This document shows positions 26,578 through 36,287 of a stretch of DNA of 64,000 nucleotides, in pieces. The stretch comes from DATEKX01 sp963726785 (GTDB lineage: Bacteria > Acidobacteriota > Blastocatellia > UBA7656), in contig CAVSDJ010000010.1 in assembly GCA_963726785.1 (NCBI GenBank), positions 434,001-498,000 on the forward strand. Direction: 5' to 3'. Under the pieces are notes generated by a model, which saw nothing but the letters and a program-made list of their open reading frames with translations, searched no databases and was not told where the DNA came from. The position numbers and the translations under genes are program-made. Numbering within the stretch: the first letter of the stretch is position 1; every line of letters starts with the position of its first letter.

Positions 26578-27053
26578 GAGTTTTCGGTTTCCTCGATTAT
26601 CTTGAAGTACGGCTCTCCGAGCAGAACATCACGGACAAACAATATAAGATTGGACGTGGCCTGAAAATTGACGGGCCGCGCAACTATCTGTTGCAGTTGT
26701 TTGCGAAGCGGGTTCAGTTCGGGAGCGATGTCCGGGTCTTTGTCGCCCAGAGGTTTGGTGTGCAAGGCTGGAATATAATACGCGTCTTCGTTCCAGCATT
26801 GCATCGCGTCTTTGCCGATGAGCGTCACATCAAGATCGCTTGTGCCCTCGCCATCCGCATCGAATGGTCTGCCGTCTTTCCACTTTTCATCCGTGACGAC
26901 GCTGCCGCGAAGGGCTACGCCAGTGCCTGTAGGCAGGCCGCTGCGCAACTTTTCGCAGAACGCCGAAAAGAGTTGCTCGTCTTCTGCAAATCCTAACCGG
27001 ATGATGCGTGCGCGGATTTCATCATCGGTCATTTCTTTTACATCACTGGTCAT
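26574..27053 (-). CDS. Nucleotidyltransferase-like protein (pol beta superfamily)
   Basis: 159 residues from ATG 27053 (GGAG upstream). ALRGS at residues 47-51 followed by SDLDV (D73, D75) matches the GS...DxD signature of pol-beta-type nucleotidyltransferases, with a 20-residue insert between the two parts. The C-terminal half is helical. No substrate evident. Its stop overlaps the start of the EEP-family gene (ATGA), so the two are translationally coupled; nucleotidyltransferase plus phosphodiesterase suggests nucleic-acid or nucleotide-metabolite processing (inference). Confidence 0.7.
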   Translation of the reverse strand: MTSDVKEMTDDEIRARIIRLGFAEDEQLFSAFCEKLRSGLPTGTGVALRGSVVTDEKWKDGRPFDADGEGTSDLDVTLIGKDAMQCWNEDAYYIPALHTKPLGDKDPDIAPELNPLRKQLQQIVARPVNFQATSNLILFVRDVLLGEPYFKIIEETENS

Positions 27054-27249
27054 GTTGATACTCCAAATAAGCTTACTTTCTGTCCACACAAAGCCATACT
27101 GAACGTGAGCAATCCCTGTACCATTTGACTATACGGATAAGAGATTTACCGTTCAAATTTTGATGCTGGGATCATTCTCTGCCGATGTCACTTGACATCC
27201 GGTTCGACGCTGACAAAAATCCAATCGCGGCATTTAAATATTTTCCGTT

Positions 27250-28354
27250 GTGAGTAAAGAGTTGAAATCCACTATAGAAACCGACATGGAATCGAAAATG
27301 AAAACTGCGCGAAACACGCTCGATGCGTGGGTGCGCGAAATCGTTCAATGGCACTTTGACCCGGCAACGGGATGCCCTTTCTGGCTCGACTATGCGAAGA
27401 ACCTCGATTGGGATCCGCGCCACGAGATCCAGGGGTATGACGACCTCGCGCGCTTCGGATTCTTTCAAGACGAGTGGCTGCGCGGAGGCCCCGTTCGCCG
27501 ATGGGTGCCTAAAGCTTATGCCGACCGTCCCGTCTATGTCTTCGAGACCGGCGGCAGCACAGGCGTTCCCAAATCCAGAATAAGCATTGATGATTTTCGC
27601 CTGGATTATGAAGCGTTCAGCGGAACGCTGCCCGATGACGCTTTCCCGAAAGCGCGCGGATTGGTTGATGCTCGGCCCTTCGGGGCCGCGACGGCTCAGG
27701 CTTGCCGTCGAACATCTGGCTCAGTATCGCGGCGGCATCTGCTTTATGGTAGACCTCGACCCTCGCTGGGTCATCAAGTTGCTCAAGATGAATCAACCGG
27801 AGATGGCCGAAAAATACAAACAGCACGTTGTTGATCAAGGTCTCACTTTGCTCAAAGCTCACGACAACATTCGCTGTCTGTTCACTACTCCGAAATTGCT
27901 CGAAGCTCTATGCGAAAAAGTCTCTTTGAAACGCATGGGAATCAAAGGCGTATTTTGCGGGGGAACGGAAATGACTCCACAATTTCATCGCTTCGCAGTC
28001 GAAGAGTTGTTGGACGGAGTCTACTTCGCGCCGACTTATGGGAATACATTGATGGGGCTTGCGGTTCATAAACCGCGCGTGGCCGAAGACAATTTTGCCG
28101 TCATCTACTATCCGCCTGCTCCGCGAGCCATGATCGAAGTCGTTGATCCTGATAATCCTGATCACATTGTTGATTACGGCGGAACAGGCCGTGTGCGACT
28201 GACCACGCTCACACGCGAATTCTTCATGCCTCGCTTCCTCGAACGGGACGAGGCCGAACGCGAAGCGCCTTGCGACCTCTACCCGTGGGACGGAGTTCGC
28301 AACGTCCGACCGTTCTCCAGATTCCAGACGACCGTCGTCGAAGGCGTATATTGA
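27250..28354 (+). pseudogene. PaaK/LuxE-like AMP-dependent ligase, frameshifted
   Basis: About 368 residues if repaired. The GTG start at 27250 is uncertain (ATG 27286 or 27298 are alternatives). The first frame has VYVFETGGSTGVPKSRI, the Ser/Thr/Gly-rich phosphate loop of adenylating enzymes, and breaks near 27655 at an extra base in GCGCGCG. The second frame goes on with ADWLMLGPSGPRRLRL and includes GVFCGGTEMTPQF, YFAPTYGNTLMGLA and VDYGGTGRVRLTTL, as in PaaK/LuxE-type ligases. It is followed by an acyl-CoA reductase-like gene, so the pair probably activates and reduces a carboxylic acid to an aldehyde. Confidence 0.78.
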
Positions 28355-28440
28355 GAAGCTTCTCAATCGAAGATACAACTTTTTGCACTTGGCACGAGCG
28401 GTATGATTTATAGTGGCAAAGAGGATGAAGCGAGTTCGTT

Positions 28441-29871
28441 ATGATACATATACCTCTGCTTAGAAAAGGCGAAGCTTATAAGAGCCTGGATGTCGTGCGA
28501 CTTCCGCACCATCGCACGCGCGAGCCGTTCGTTGAAATCAGTCAGGCCAACAGCGGACTGATTCGACGCGACCTGTTGGATCAACAACAAAACCGCGATG
28601 CGCTTGCTGCGCTCTCTACGGCTGAGTTGCTTGAGATTTGCGACAAGGCCGCCGATCACTTCATCAACGATTCGTTGCCTATCGGTGACGACGCGCAATC
28701 TCCTGAAGATTATGTAGAGCAGATTTCTGCCACCACTGGTCTTCCATACGCGCTCGTTCGCAAGAACATGAAAAAAATTCACAGCATGATGGCGCAGATG
28801 GAAAGCGTGTTGAACGGGCTGACCAGAGGGCTCGACCTAGGAATTCTCGACGCCGGATTCGGAGAGTTGAACGGGCAGGCTTTGAGCTTTTACCCGCGCA
28901 CTGAGTCTTTAGGCATAATCTTGCCGAGCAACTCTCCCGGCGTTCACTCGCTGTGGATACCGTCTATCGCTTTGAAAACGCCACTCGTCTTGAAGCCGGG
29001 CAGCGCAGAACCCTGGACTCCTTATCGAATCATTCAAGCGTTGATTCGCGCAGGCTGTCCGCGCGAAGCGTTCAGCTTTTACCCGGCAGACCATGCCGGA
29101 GCAGGTGAAATCCTGCGCCGTTGCGGTCGCGGGATGTTGTTTGGCGATTCGTCGTCAACCGGCAAATGGCAAGGCGACCCGCGAATCGAGATACACGGGC
29201 CGGGTTACAGCAAAGTTGTCATAGGCGAAGACTGTATTGACGAATGGGAAAAGTACCTTGATGTGATGGTCGCTTCTATTTTGGAGAACGGCGGACGATC
29301 TTGCGTCAACGCATCGGGCGTCTGGGTTCCTCGGCACGGCAAAGAGATTGCCGAAGCGTTGGCCGAGCGACTGGCCGCAGTTGTGCCGCGCGCAGCCAGT
29401 GACGAACAAGCGCAGATCGCTCCGTTTGCCGACCCGAACGTCGCCGCGCGAATCTCTAAAATGATCGAGCAAGGGCTGGCCGAACCCGGAGCGCGCGATG
29501 TTACAGCCTCGTACAGAAACGGCGAGCGATTGGTGTCGTGGCAAGGCTGCACTTATCTCATGCCAACCATCGTTCAATGCGAAACTGCGGAACACGGTCT
29601 CGCAAACCGCGAGTTTCTTTTTCCATTCGCAAGCGTTGTCGAAGTCAATCAGGATGAGCTGCCCGAACGACTCGGCCCCAGCCTTGTGATAACGGCGATA
29701 ACATCGGACGACAATTTTGTTCGCAGGCTTATCGCGTCTCCCCTTGTAGACCGTTTGAACATCGGCGCTGTTGCTACGAATCAGGTCAGTTGGGATCAGC
29801 CGCACGAAGGAAATTTGTTTGAACATTTGTATGCGCGCAGGGCGTTTCAGAAAGCATACGGCGCAGCGTGA
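28441..29871 (+). CDS. Acyl-CoA reductase (LuxC-like aldehyde dehydrogenase superfamily)
   Basis: 476 residues. Conserved LPSNSPGVHSLW (N164), LVLKPGSAEPWTP and the catalytic cysteine in NGGRSCVNASG (C288) place it in the LuxC-like branch of the aldehyde dehydrogenase fold, which reduces acyl thioesters to aldehydes with NADPH. Begins 86 bases after the PaaK/LuxE-like ligase and precedes a glycosyltransferase, so it probably belongs to one pathway. No luciferase is present. Likely product is a fatty or aryl aldehyde used in lipid or pigment synthesis (inference). Confidence 0.8.
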   Translation: MIHIPLLRKGEAYKSLDVVRLPHHRTREPFVEISQANSGLIRRDLLDQQQNRDALAALSTAELLEICDKAADHFINDSLPIGDDAQSPEDYVEQISATTGLPYALVRKNMKKIHSMMAQMESVLNGLTRGLDLGILDAGFGELNGQALSFYPRTESLGIILPSNSPGVHSLWIPSIALKTPLVLKPGSAEPWTPYRIIQALIRAGCPREAFSFYPADHAGAGEILRRCGRGMLFGDSSSTGKWQGDPRIEIHGPGYSKVVIGEDCIDEWEKYLDVMVASILENGGRSCVNASGVWVPRHGKEIAEALAERLAAVVPRAASDEQAQIAPFADPNVAARISKMIEQGLAEPGARDVTASYRNGERLVSWQGCTYLMPTIVQCETAEHGLANREFLFPFASVVEVNQDELPERLGPSLVITAITSDDNFVRRLIASPLVDRLNIGAVATNQVSWDQPHEGNLFEHLYARRAFQKAYGAA

Positions 29872-29879
29872 ATCAGATC

Positions 29880-29937
29880 AGTAGCCCGCGCGTCAGCAAG
29901 GGCGTGTGCCTGCGCCCTCCCTCACGGTCGGGCTACT
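29880..29937. repeat. Asymmetric palindrome, family D
   Basis: AGTAGCCCGCGCGTCAGC at one end and GGTCGGGCTACT at the other; the two arms are related but not identical. The copy at 37537-37594 has the same two arm types in the reverse order. Confidence 0.75.
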
Positions 29938-29962
29938 GTCATCTGTCACTACCGAGGGGCTT

Positions 29963-31294
29963 ATGAAGTTACTTTACATCACCGCCGGAGCCGCAGGCAT
30001 GTACTGCGGCAGTTGCCTGAGAGATAACGCGCTGGCTGCGGAAATGATGTCGCAGGGGCATGATGTTTCGCTCGTGCCTATCTACACGCCGACCCTGACG
30101 GATGAAAACAATGTAAGCCAGGAAAAAGTCTTCTTCGGAGGAATCAGTGTTTACCTGCAACAGCACGCGGCATTCTTTAGAAAGACTCCCTGGCTGCTCG
30201 ACCGTTTGTGGGACTCTTCGTTCGCGCTGAAGATGGCTTCAAACCGCTCGATACCTGTTGACCCGCGAATGCTAGGCGAACTGACGGTTTCAATGCTGAA
30301 AGGCGAAGACGGATACCAGCGCAAAGAACTGCTCAAAATGATTCACTGGTTGCGAAGCGAGTCTGCGCCTGATGTCGTCACGCTGCCGAACTCTCTTTTG
30401 ATCGCGCTTGCGCGCCCGATCAAAGAAGCCTTGAATCGTCCCATATGCTGCACGCTTCAGGGCGAAGATTTGTTCCTGTCGGGTCTTGACAGCTCTTATC
30501 GTGATCGCTCGCTCGAATTGATTCGGGCTAATGTTGAACACGTAGACGCATTCGTGGCAGTGAGCAGTCATTATGCGAATTTCATGTCAGAGTATCTGGG
30601 CATACCTGAAAACAAGATTCACGTAGTCCCGCTCGGCATCAACCTGGAAGGATATGAAATCAAGCAACGCGCCAGGACTGACGTTTTTACAGTTGGATAC
30701 TTTGCCAGAGTGGCTCCCGAAAAAGGGCTGCACGTTCTGTGCGAAGCATACAAAAATTTGCGCGAGCGAGAGAGTTCACTGAAAGCAAGGCTTGAAGTCG
30801 CAGGCTACTTGGCTCCTGAACATAAACAGTACCTGAACGGCATCGAGCGTCAAATGAAAGAGTGGGGCTACGGCGACGAATTTCATTACAGAGGCGTTTT
30901 AGATAAGCGAGAAAAGATTGAGTTCCTGCAAACTCTTGACGCGTTCTCGATCCCCGCGACTTACGATGAGCCGAAGGGAATCTCTTTGCTTGAAGCGATG
31001 GCTTGCGGCGTGCCCGTAGTGCAACCACGTCGCGGAACATTCCCCGAGATGATCGAGAAAACATCCGGCGGAATTCTGGTTGAGCCGGATGATGCCAGCA
31101 GTCTGGCCGAGGGGCTTCTAACGATATGGAAGAATCCTTCGCTTGCTGAAGAACTGGGCCGCAACGGTTATGAGAAGGTGCGCGCATTCTATAGCGCCGC
31201 GCGCATGGCTGACCGCGCGCTCGAAGTTTATGCTAGTCTTATTGATGAGACGAGTCGGAAAAATGTAAACGCAGTACGGGTAGAAATCGCGTGA
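29963..31294 (+). CDS. GT4 family glycosyltransferase
   Basis: 443 residues from ATG 29963, with GAGGGGCTT upstream. The N-terminal acceptor domain starts LLYITAGAAGMYCGSCLRDN. The C-terminal GT-B donor domain has VGYFARVAPEKGLHVLCEAY and the EPKGISLLEAMACGVPVVQP motif (E-x7-E) that binds the nucleotide sugar. Retaining enzyme of GT4 type; no signal peptide. As the third gene in the ligase/reductase cluster it may glycosylate the product, or a lipid carrier. Acceptor unknown. Confidence 0.88.
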   Translation: MKLLYITAGAAGMYCGSCLRDNALAAEMMSQGHDVSLVPIYTPTLTDENNVSQEKVFFGGISVYLQQHAAFFRKTPWLLDRLWDSSFALKMASNRSIPVDPRMLGELTVSMLKGEDGYQRKELLKMIHWLRSESAPDVVTLPNSLLIALARPIKEALNRPICCTLQGEDLFLSGLDSSYRDRSLELIRANVEHVDAFVAVSSHYANFMSEYLGIPENKIHVVPLGINLEGYEIKQRARTDVFTVGYFARVAPEKGLHVLCEAYKNLRERESSLKARLEVAGYLAPEHKQYLNGIERQMKEWGYGDEFHYRGVLDKREKIEFLQTLDAFSIPATYDEPKGISLLEAMACGVPVVQPRRGTFPEMIEKTSGGILVEPDDASSLAEGLLTIWKNPSLAEELGRNGYEKVRAFYSAARMADRALEVYASLIDETSRKNVNAVRVEIA

Positions 31295-31313
31295 GACAGT
31301 TGAGTGATGCATT

Positions 31314-31574
31314 ATGGAAGCTAAGGAACTTGGAAAATATATAGTAGCGGACCCAAGAATCTGTCACGGCAAACCTACTTTTCGCGGCACTCGCATTATG
31401 GTTTGGCAAGTGCTTGAAATGCTGGCGAGAGGTGATGATTGGGATACGATTGTTAGTAATTGGGGTGGCAGAATAAATAAGGAGCAGATTGCTGAGGTGA
31501 TTACTGTTGCTTCTAAAGCTTTGCTTGCTCATGAAACTGTGCCAGCACCAGAACCCGAACTTGTCAGTCAGTGA
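31314..31574 (+). CDS. DUF433 protein, putative antitoxin
   Basis: 86 residues. IVADPRICHGKPTFRGTRIMVWQVLEML is the hallmark of DUF433, a winged-helix-like domain used as the antitoxin of PIN-like toxins. The C-terminal tail binds the toxin in such pairs. Its stop overlaps the GTG start of the next gene by 4 bases, as expected of a toxin-antitoxin pair. It would repress its own promoter. Confidence 0.85.
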   Translation: MEAKELGKYIVADPRICHGKPTFRGTRIMVWQVLEMLARGDDWDTIVSNWGGRINKEQIAEVITVASKALLAHETVPAPEPELVSQ

Positions 31575-31949
31575 ATGCTCTTGACGAAAACATTTCTGAC
31601 GATCAAAGGGAAATCCTGCTCAATTGGCGAATGCGATTCCGCGAAATCGGTCGCGATGTAGGTCGTTCGGGAATGCAGGATGATGAGATTATTTCGCTTC
31701 TACATCAACTAGGTCCAATAACTTTCTTTACGCGCGATCTCGATTATTTTCGACGGCACCTGTGTCATGCAAACTATTGTTTAGTCTATCTGGACATAAA
31801 CGACAAAGAAGTGGCGGGCTTTATTCGTCGTTTCCTGAGACATCCCGCGTTCAATAATGGGCAAAGTAATTCGAGTAGATCATACTAGATTGCACATATG
31901 GCAACTTCATGCCGAAGATCAAGAGAGGCTATTTTGGCCTGCGTCTTAA
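31571..31949 (+). pseudogene. PIN-like (DUF5615-type) toxin, frameshifted near the end
   Basis: Start GTG 31571. LDENISDDQREILLNWR at the N-terminus, GMQDDEIISLL and ITFFTRDLDYF carry the acidic residues of PIN-like nucleases. The first frame ends at 31888 with an unlike tail; in the +1 frame from 31857, MGKVIRVDHTRLHIWQLHAE follows, which is the usual C-terminus of this family. One extra base near 31855 thus removes about 30 residues. The catalytic core is complete, so a shortened toxin might still be made. Confidence 0.72.
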
Positions 31950-31986
31950 CAGGCATGTAGACGCTGACAGACATTGAGGTTCCACG

Positions 31987-32652
31987 TTGCTAGAAGTCTC
32001 CAATCTTACAAAAGAATATCCTACGCCGCGAGGGTCGCTTCTCATACTGTCAGACATATCGCTGCGATTATCTCGCGGCGAAGCTGTTTCGATCATGGGG
32101 CCATCGGGCAGCGGCAAAAGCACATTGCTTCACATACTCGGCGCTCTTGAGCCGCCCACATCAGGCAGCGTCACGCTGGATGGCGACAACCCGTTCCAAC
32201 TCGATGAGCGTGCGCTCGCGGCATTCAGGAATCGAAAAGTGGGTTTCGTATTTCAAGACCACTGTTTGTTGCCGCAATGTTCTGTGTTGGAAAACGTACT
32301 GACTCCGACTCTGGTCGCCTCGTCTAACAATGGTTCGATTGAACGCGCGCGCGCGCTGCTCGATCAAGTCGGGCTTGCCGAGCGAATGGATCATCGCCCT
32401 GCCGAATTATCGGGCGGCGAAAAACAACGCGTGTCTTTGGCGCGCGCGCTCATAAATGAACCGCTGCTGTTATTGTGCGACGAGCCTACGGGCAATCTCG
32501 ATCATAAATCAGCCGAAGTGGTAGCATCGCTCCTGCTCGAATTGCATAAGCGACAGGAAACCATTCTCATCGTAGTGACTCACAGTTCGGAACTCGCATC
32601 GAAATTTCCGATTCGATTTGAAATGATCGAGCAAAGTATCAAGCAGGTGTGA
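31987..32652 (+). CDS. ABC transporter ATP-binding protein (LolD/MacB type)
   Basis: 221 residues, TTG start with GAGG upstream. Walker A GPSGSGKST (38-46), Q-loop FVFQDH, signature LSGGEKQR, Walker B LLLCDEPTGNLD and H-loop VVTHS are all present. The short length and DEPTGNLD motif fit the LolD/MacB/FtsE group that works with FtsX-like permeases, as found in the next gene (4-base overlap). Such systems move lipoproteins or peptides across or out of the inner membrane. Confidence 0.92.
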   Translation: MLEVSNLTKEYPTPRGSLLILSDISLRLSRGEAVSIMGPSGSGKSTLLHILGALEPPTSGSVTLDGDNPFQLDERALAAFRNRKVGFVFQDHCLLPQCSVLENVLTPTLVASSNNGSIERARALLDQVGLAERMDHRPAELSGGEKQRVSLARALINEPLLLLCDEPTGNLDHKSAEVVASLLLELHKRQETILIVVTHSSELASKFPIRFEMIEQSIKQV

Positions 32653-35600
32653 TGCAAACTTCGACACTCCTCTTTCGCAATATTACATACTACTGGCGCA
32701 CGAATCTGGCAGTCGTGCTTGGAGTAGCCACAGCCGTAGCTGTTCTCGCGGGTGCGCTGCTTGTCGGGGATTCGGTCAGAGCGAGCCTGCGCGATCTCTT
32801 TCTGCTCAGATTGGGAAACACGGATCACGTGATTTCTTCAACAGGCTTCTTCAGAGAAAAGCTTGCCAGTGATCTTCAATCGCACGACCGTTTCGACGAA
32901 GCCTTCAAAGGCGCATGCCCAATGATTGCGCTCGATGGGCTGGTGACTGACGAGCGGAGCGGGCGCAGAGCGTCGGGCGTCAAGGTTTACGGCGTAGATG
33001 ATCGCTTCTGGAAATTTCACGGTCGCGAAGACAAAACTCCGGGCGATAGAGAAATCCGACTAAGCCAAGACTTGGCGCGCGAATTAGGAAGCGAAGCGGG
33101 TGCTTCCATACTTTTGCGAATAGAAAAGCCGTCGGCCATTCCTGCCGGATCATTGCATGGCCGAAAAGATGATCTTGGCCGCACGATTCGTCTTTCTGCG
33201 CTCGAAGCGCTTTCGCCGACGAGCTTGGCGAATTTTCTGTTCGCCCGCAGCAGGGAACTGTTCGAGCCGTCTTTGTCTCGCTCAGTCGGCTGCAAAAAGA
33301 CATCGAACAAACCAGTCGCGTCAATACCATTCTCTTGTCGGAGAAAGGCGGTCAAACGTCGAGCAGTCAACGAAGCTCGATTTTGATAGGCGCGATTTTG
33401 AAAGATACATTCTCGCTCGAAGATTTGGGCATCAAGCTCCGAGTGTTGGAAGAACACCACAGCATAGCGCTCGAAAGTGAAAGCTCGATCATAAATGATG
33501 AGTTGTTCGAGAGCGCGCAATCGGCAGCCACAAGCGCGGGGATGAAAGTCCGTTCCGATACTCAGTTATCTTGCAAACTCTATTCGCACAGGCAATCGCG
33601 AAGTTCCTTATTCGCTTGTGACGGCGATCAATCCCGAAAGCTTTGACGCCTTGAAGAAGTTTGGCGAACACACAAACGATATTTCTCAGTCGCAATTGCC
33701 TCCGATAATCTTGAACGAATGGGCTGCGAGCGATCTTGGCGTAAAGCTCGGAGATACGGTCGCGCTCGAATACTACTTGTGGAAAGAAGAAGGGCAGCTT
33801 TCGACTCACACTGCCGAGTTTCGCCTGTCAGGTATCGTACCGATAAAAGGCGAGGGGGCCGACCGTGATCTTGTGCCGGATTACCCCGGCATTACCGAAA
33901 CCGAAAACCTCTCTGATTGGGACCCGCCTTTCCCGATTGACCTCAAGCGTGTGCGACCTCGTGACGAAGATTACTGGCATAAATACCGCACTATCCCGAA
34001 GGCGTTCATACCTCTGGAAGCAGGAGAGAAGCTCTGGCAGTCGCGGTATGGAAAGTTTACTTCGCTTCGATTGCTGGCTCCTGACAATCAGGCGTATCTT
34101 GAAACATACAGGCAGAAATTGCGCGCGGCAATCAATCCGATGCTAACGGGTTTCCTGGCTTATCCTGCGAGAATTGAAGGGCTCGAAGCGTCGCAAGGAG
34201 CCACTGATTTCGGAGAGTACTTCGTATACTTCAGCTTTTTTCTCGTCGTCTCTGCGCTCCTGTTGACCAGCCTGTTCTTCAAGCTTGGCATCGAGCAACG
34301 CCTGCGCGAAATCGGAACTCTTCAAGCATTGGGATTTCCTGCCGCACGTATTCGCTCTCTGTTTTTGCGCGAAGGTTTAGTGCTCGCAAGTCTTGGAAGC
34401 GTGCTCGGCTGTAATCGCCGCTCTCGGATACGGCAGCGCTGATGATGTATGGCTTGCGAACGTGGTGGGTAGGCGCTGTGGGCACGACGATGCTCAGTCT
34501 TCACGTTTCTCCTGTGTCTCTGGCTGTGGGTGGAGCGGGCGGCATCGTTGCCGCGCTCGGCTGTATCTATTGGACTCTGAGAATGCTCAGACGCGCATCA
34601 GTACGCAGCCTGCTTGCCGGAACCAGCAGCGTGAAAAAGAGTGATTCGGAGACACAAAAAAAATCTCTGCGCTTGCGTCTGTCGGCATCAAGCGTGGCGG
34701 TGGCGCTCTCACTGTTTGGAATGCTCCTGTTGCTCTCGGCAATACTGGGTTGGGTCGGGCAGACCGCAGGTTTTTTCGGCGCGGGCACTATGTTGCTCGT
34801 AGCGTTTTTATGCTTCGAGTATGCATGGCTCAAAGCAAGAATGAAAAAGCTCATACACGGTAACGGCTGGTGGCCGGTTTCGCATATGGGATTTCGCAAT
34901 GCTACTTACAGACCGGGCCGAAGCATACTCTGCATCGCCCTGATTGCATCTGCTTCTTTCATCATCGTCGCTGTTGACGCTTTCAGGCGAGACAATCGAG
35001 ATGTGACGCTCGACAGGAAATCGGGCAGCGGAGGATTCCCTTTGCTTGCCGAATCGCTCCTGCCTTTGCATCACGACCCAAACACAGAGGAAGGCAGAGA
35101 AGCGTTGACGCTTACTTCTCAAAAAGGGTTCGACCCTGAAAGCGTCAATTTCACCCGGTTTCGAGTCCGGCCCGGCGACGACACAAGCTGCCTTAATTTG
35201 TACCAGCCTCGAAATCCGAGAATCCTGGCTGCGACTGATGATTTCATCGCAAGCGGTCGCTTCGCATTTCAGGATTCGCTGGCTGATACGAATGAAGAAA
35301 AAGAGAACCCGTGGTTGCTTCTCAATGATGAATCAACGGACGGCGCGGTTCCGATTATCGCTGATGCCAATTCGATGACTTACGTGCTTCACCTCAAGCT
35401 CGGAGACGAAATTTCACTGGCGCGCAGTGACGGAAATCCCGTGCGTTTGCGACTGGTTGGCGCGTTGGCAGACAGTCTGTTTCAGTCCGAGCTTTTGATG
35501 TCGGAGAAGAATTTCCTGCGCCTCTTCCCGGATCAAGGCGGTTATAGTTTTTTTCTGCTCGACGTAGCGCCAGAACAGTCGGCAACAACTAGCCGCCGTT

Positions 35601-36064
35601 CTTGAGACGCAATTGTCAGACTTCGGCTTCGACGTGACTTCGACCAGCAGAACGCCTTGCAAGTTTTCATCGAGTTGAGAACACATACCTCTCTACCTTT
35701 CAGGCGCTCGGCGGGCTTGGTCTGATGCTGGGCACAATAGGTCTTGCGATAGTGTTGCTCAGAAATGTTCTGGAACGAAGAAGAGAGATGGCTCTGCTTC
35801 GGGCTGTCGGTTATAACTCAAAACATTTCACATTGATGGTCGTAACAGAAAACGCTTTTCTAGTTTGTTGCGGGCTTGTGACCGGAACGCTTCGCGGCGA
35901 TTCTTGCAATCGCTCCGGCTTTCTTTTCCGGCAGAGGCCGTGTTTCAACTCTTTCTCTGGGCGTGCTGCTATTGACTGTTCTGGTGATAGGGCTCATGGC
36001 TTCCATAATAGCGACCGTAGCCGCGCTGCGCTCTCCGTTGCTTCCAGCCTTGCGATCCGAGTGA
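32649..36064 (+). pseudogene. FtsX-like ABC permease, broken by seven frameshifts
   Basis: A very long permease (about 1135 residues if repaired). It starts with LLFRNITYYWRTNLAVVLGV and ends in the frame reading IATVAALRSPLLPALRSE at 36064. Breaks: near 33258 (resumes RAVFVSLSRLQKDIEQ), 33555 (LSYLANSIRTGNREVPYS), 34410 (VIAALGYG), 34434 (ALMMYGLRTWWVGAVGTT), 35580 (QLAAVLETQLSDFGFD), 35649 (ERLASFHRVENTYL) and 35892 (AAILAIAPAFFSGRG). All but the first are net +1. Two FtsX domains are recognisable (FGEYFVYFSFFLVVSALLL; TFQALGGLGLMLGTIGLAI). Each segment keeps protein-like sequence, so either the assembly is poor here or decay is very recent. As read it is not functional. Confidence 0.85.
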
Positions 36065-36079
36065 GCACAAGGAAGCCGA

Positions 36080-36170
36080 TTCACCGCAGAGACGCGGAGC
36101 ACGCAGAGGAGGCGCAGAGGTTAATTATTTCTCTGCGTAATCTCTGCGTGCTCCGCGTCTCTGCGGTGAA
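36080..36170. repeat. Family A palindrome
   Basis: TTCACCGCAGAGACGCGGAG facing CTCCGCGTCTCTGCGGTGAA across a 91-base unit, directly after the permease end. The remaining sequence to 36287 shows no other feature except an A+T-rich upstream region for the next gene. Confidence 0.85.
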
Positions 36171-36287
36171 CTCTCTTTTCTCTAGTGAGCATATTTATTA
36201 CATCTTTTTACAGTCATAGAGATGACAGCCGGAAGCGGCGACCTCTATGATTTTTACCGGCAGAATTAAATCAGGTGAATGGCTTGT

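Noticed and set aside
28441..29871. Bioluminescence (lux) operon
   Set aside because: LuxC- and LuxE-like genes are present, but no luxA/luxB-type luciferase or luxD is in the window.
32649..36064. Several separate short genes encoding permease parts
   Set aside because: The pieces join into one FtsX-like permease in order, and the inner starts lack ribosome-binding sites.
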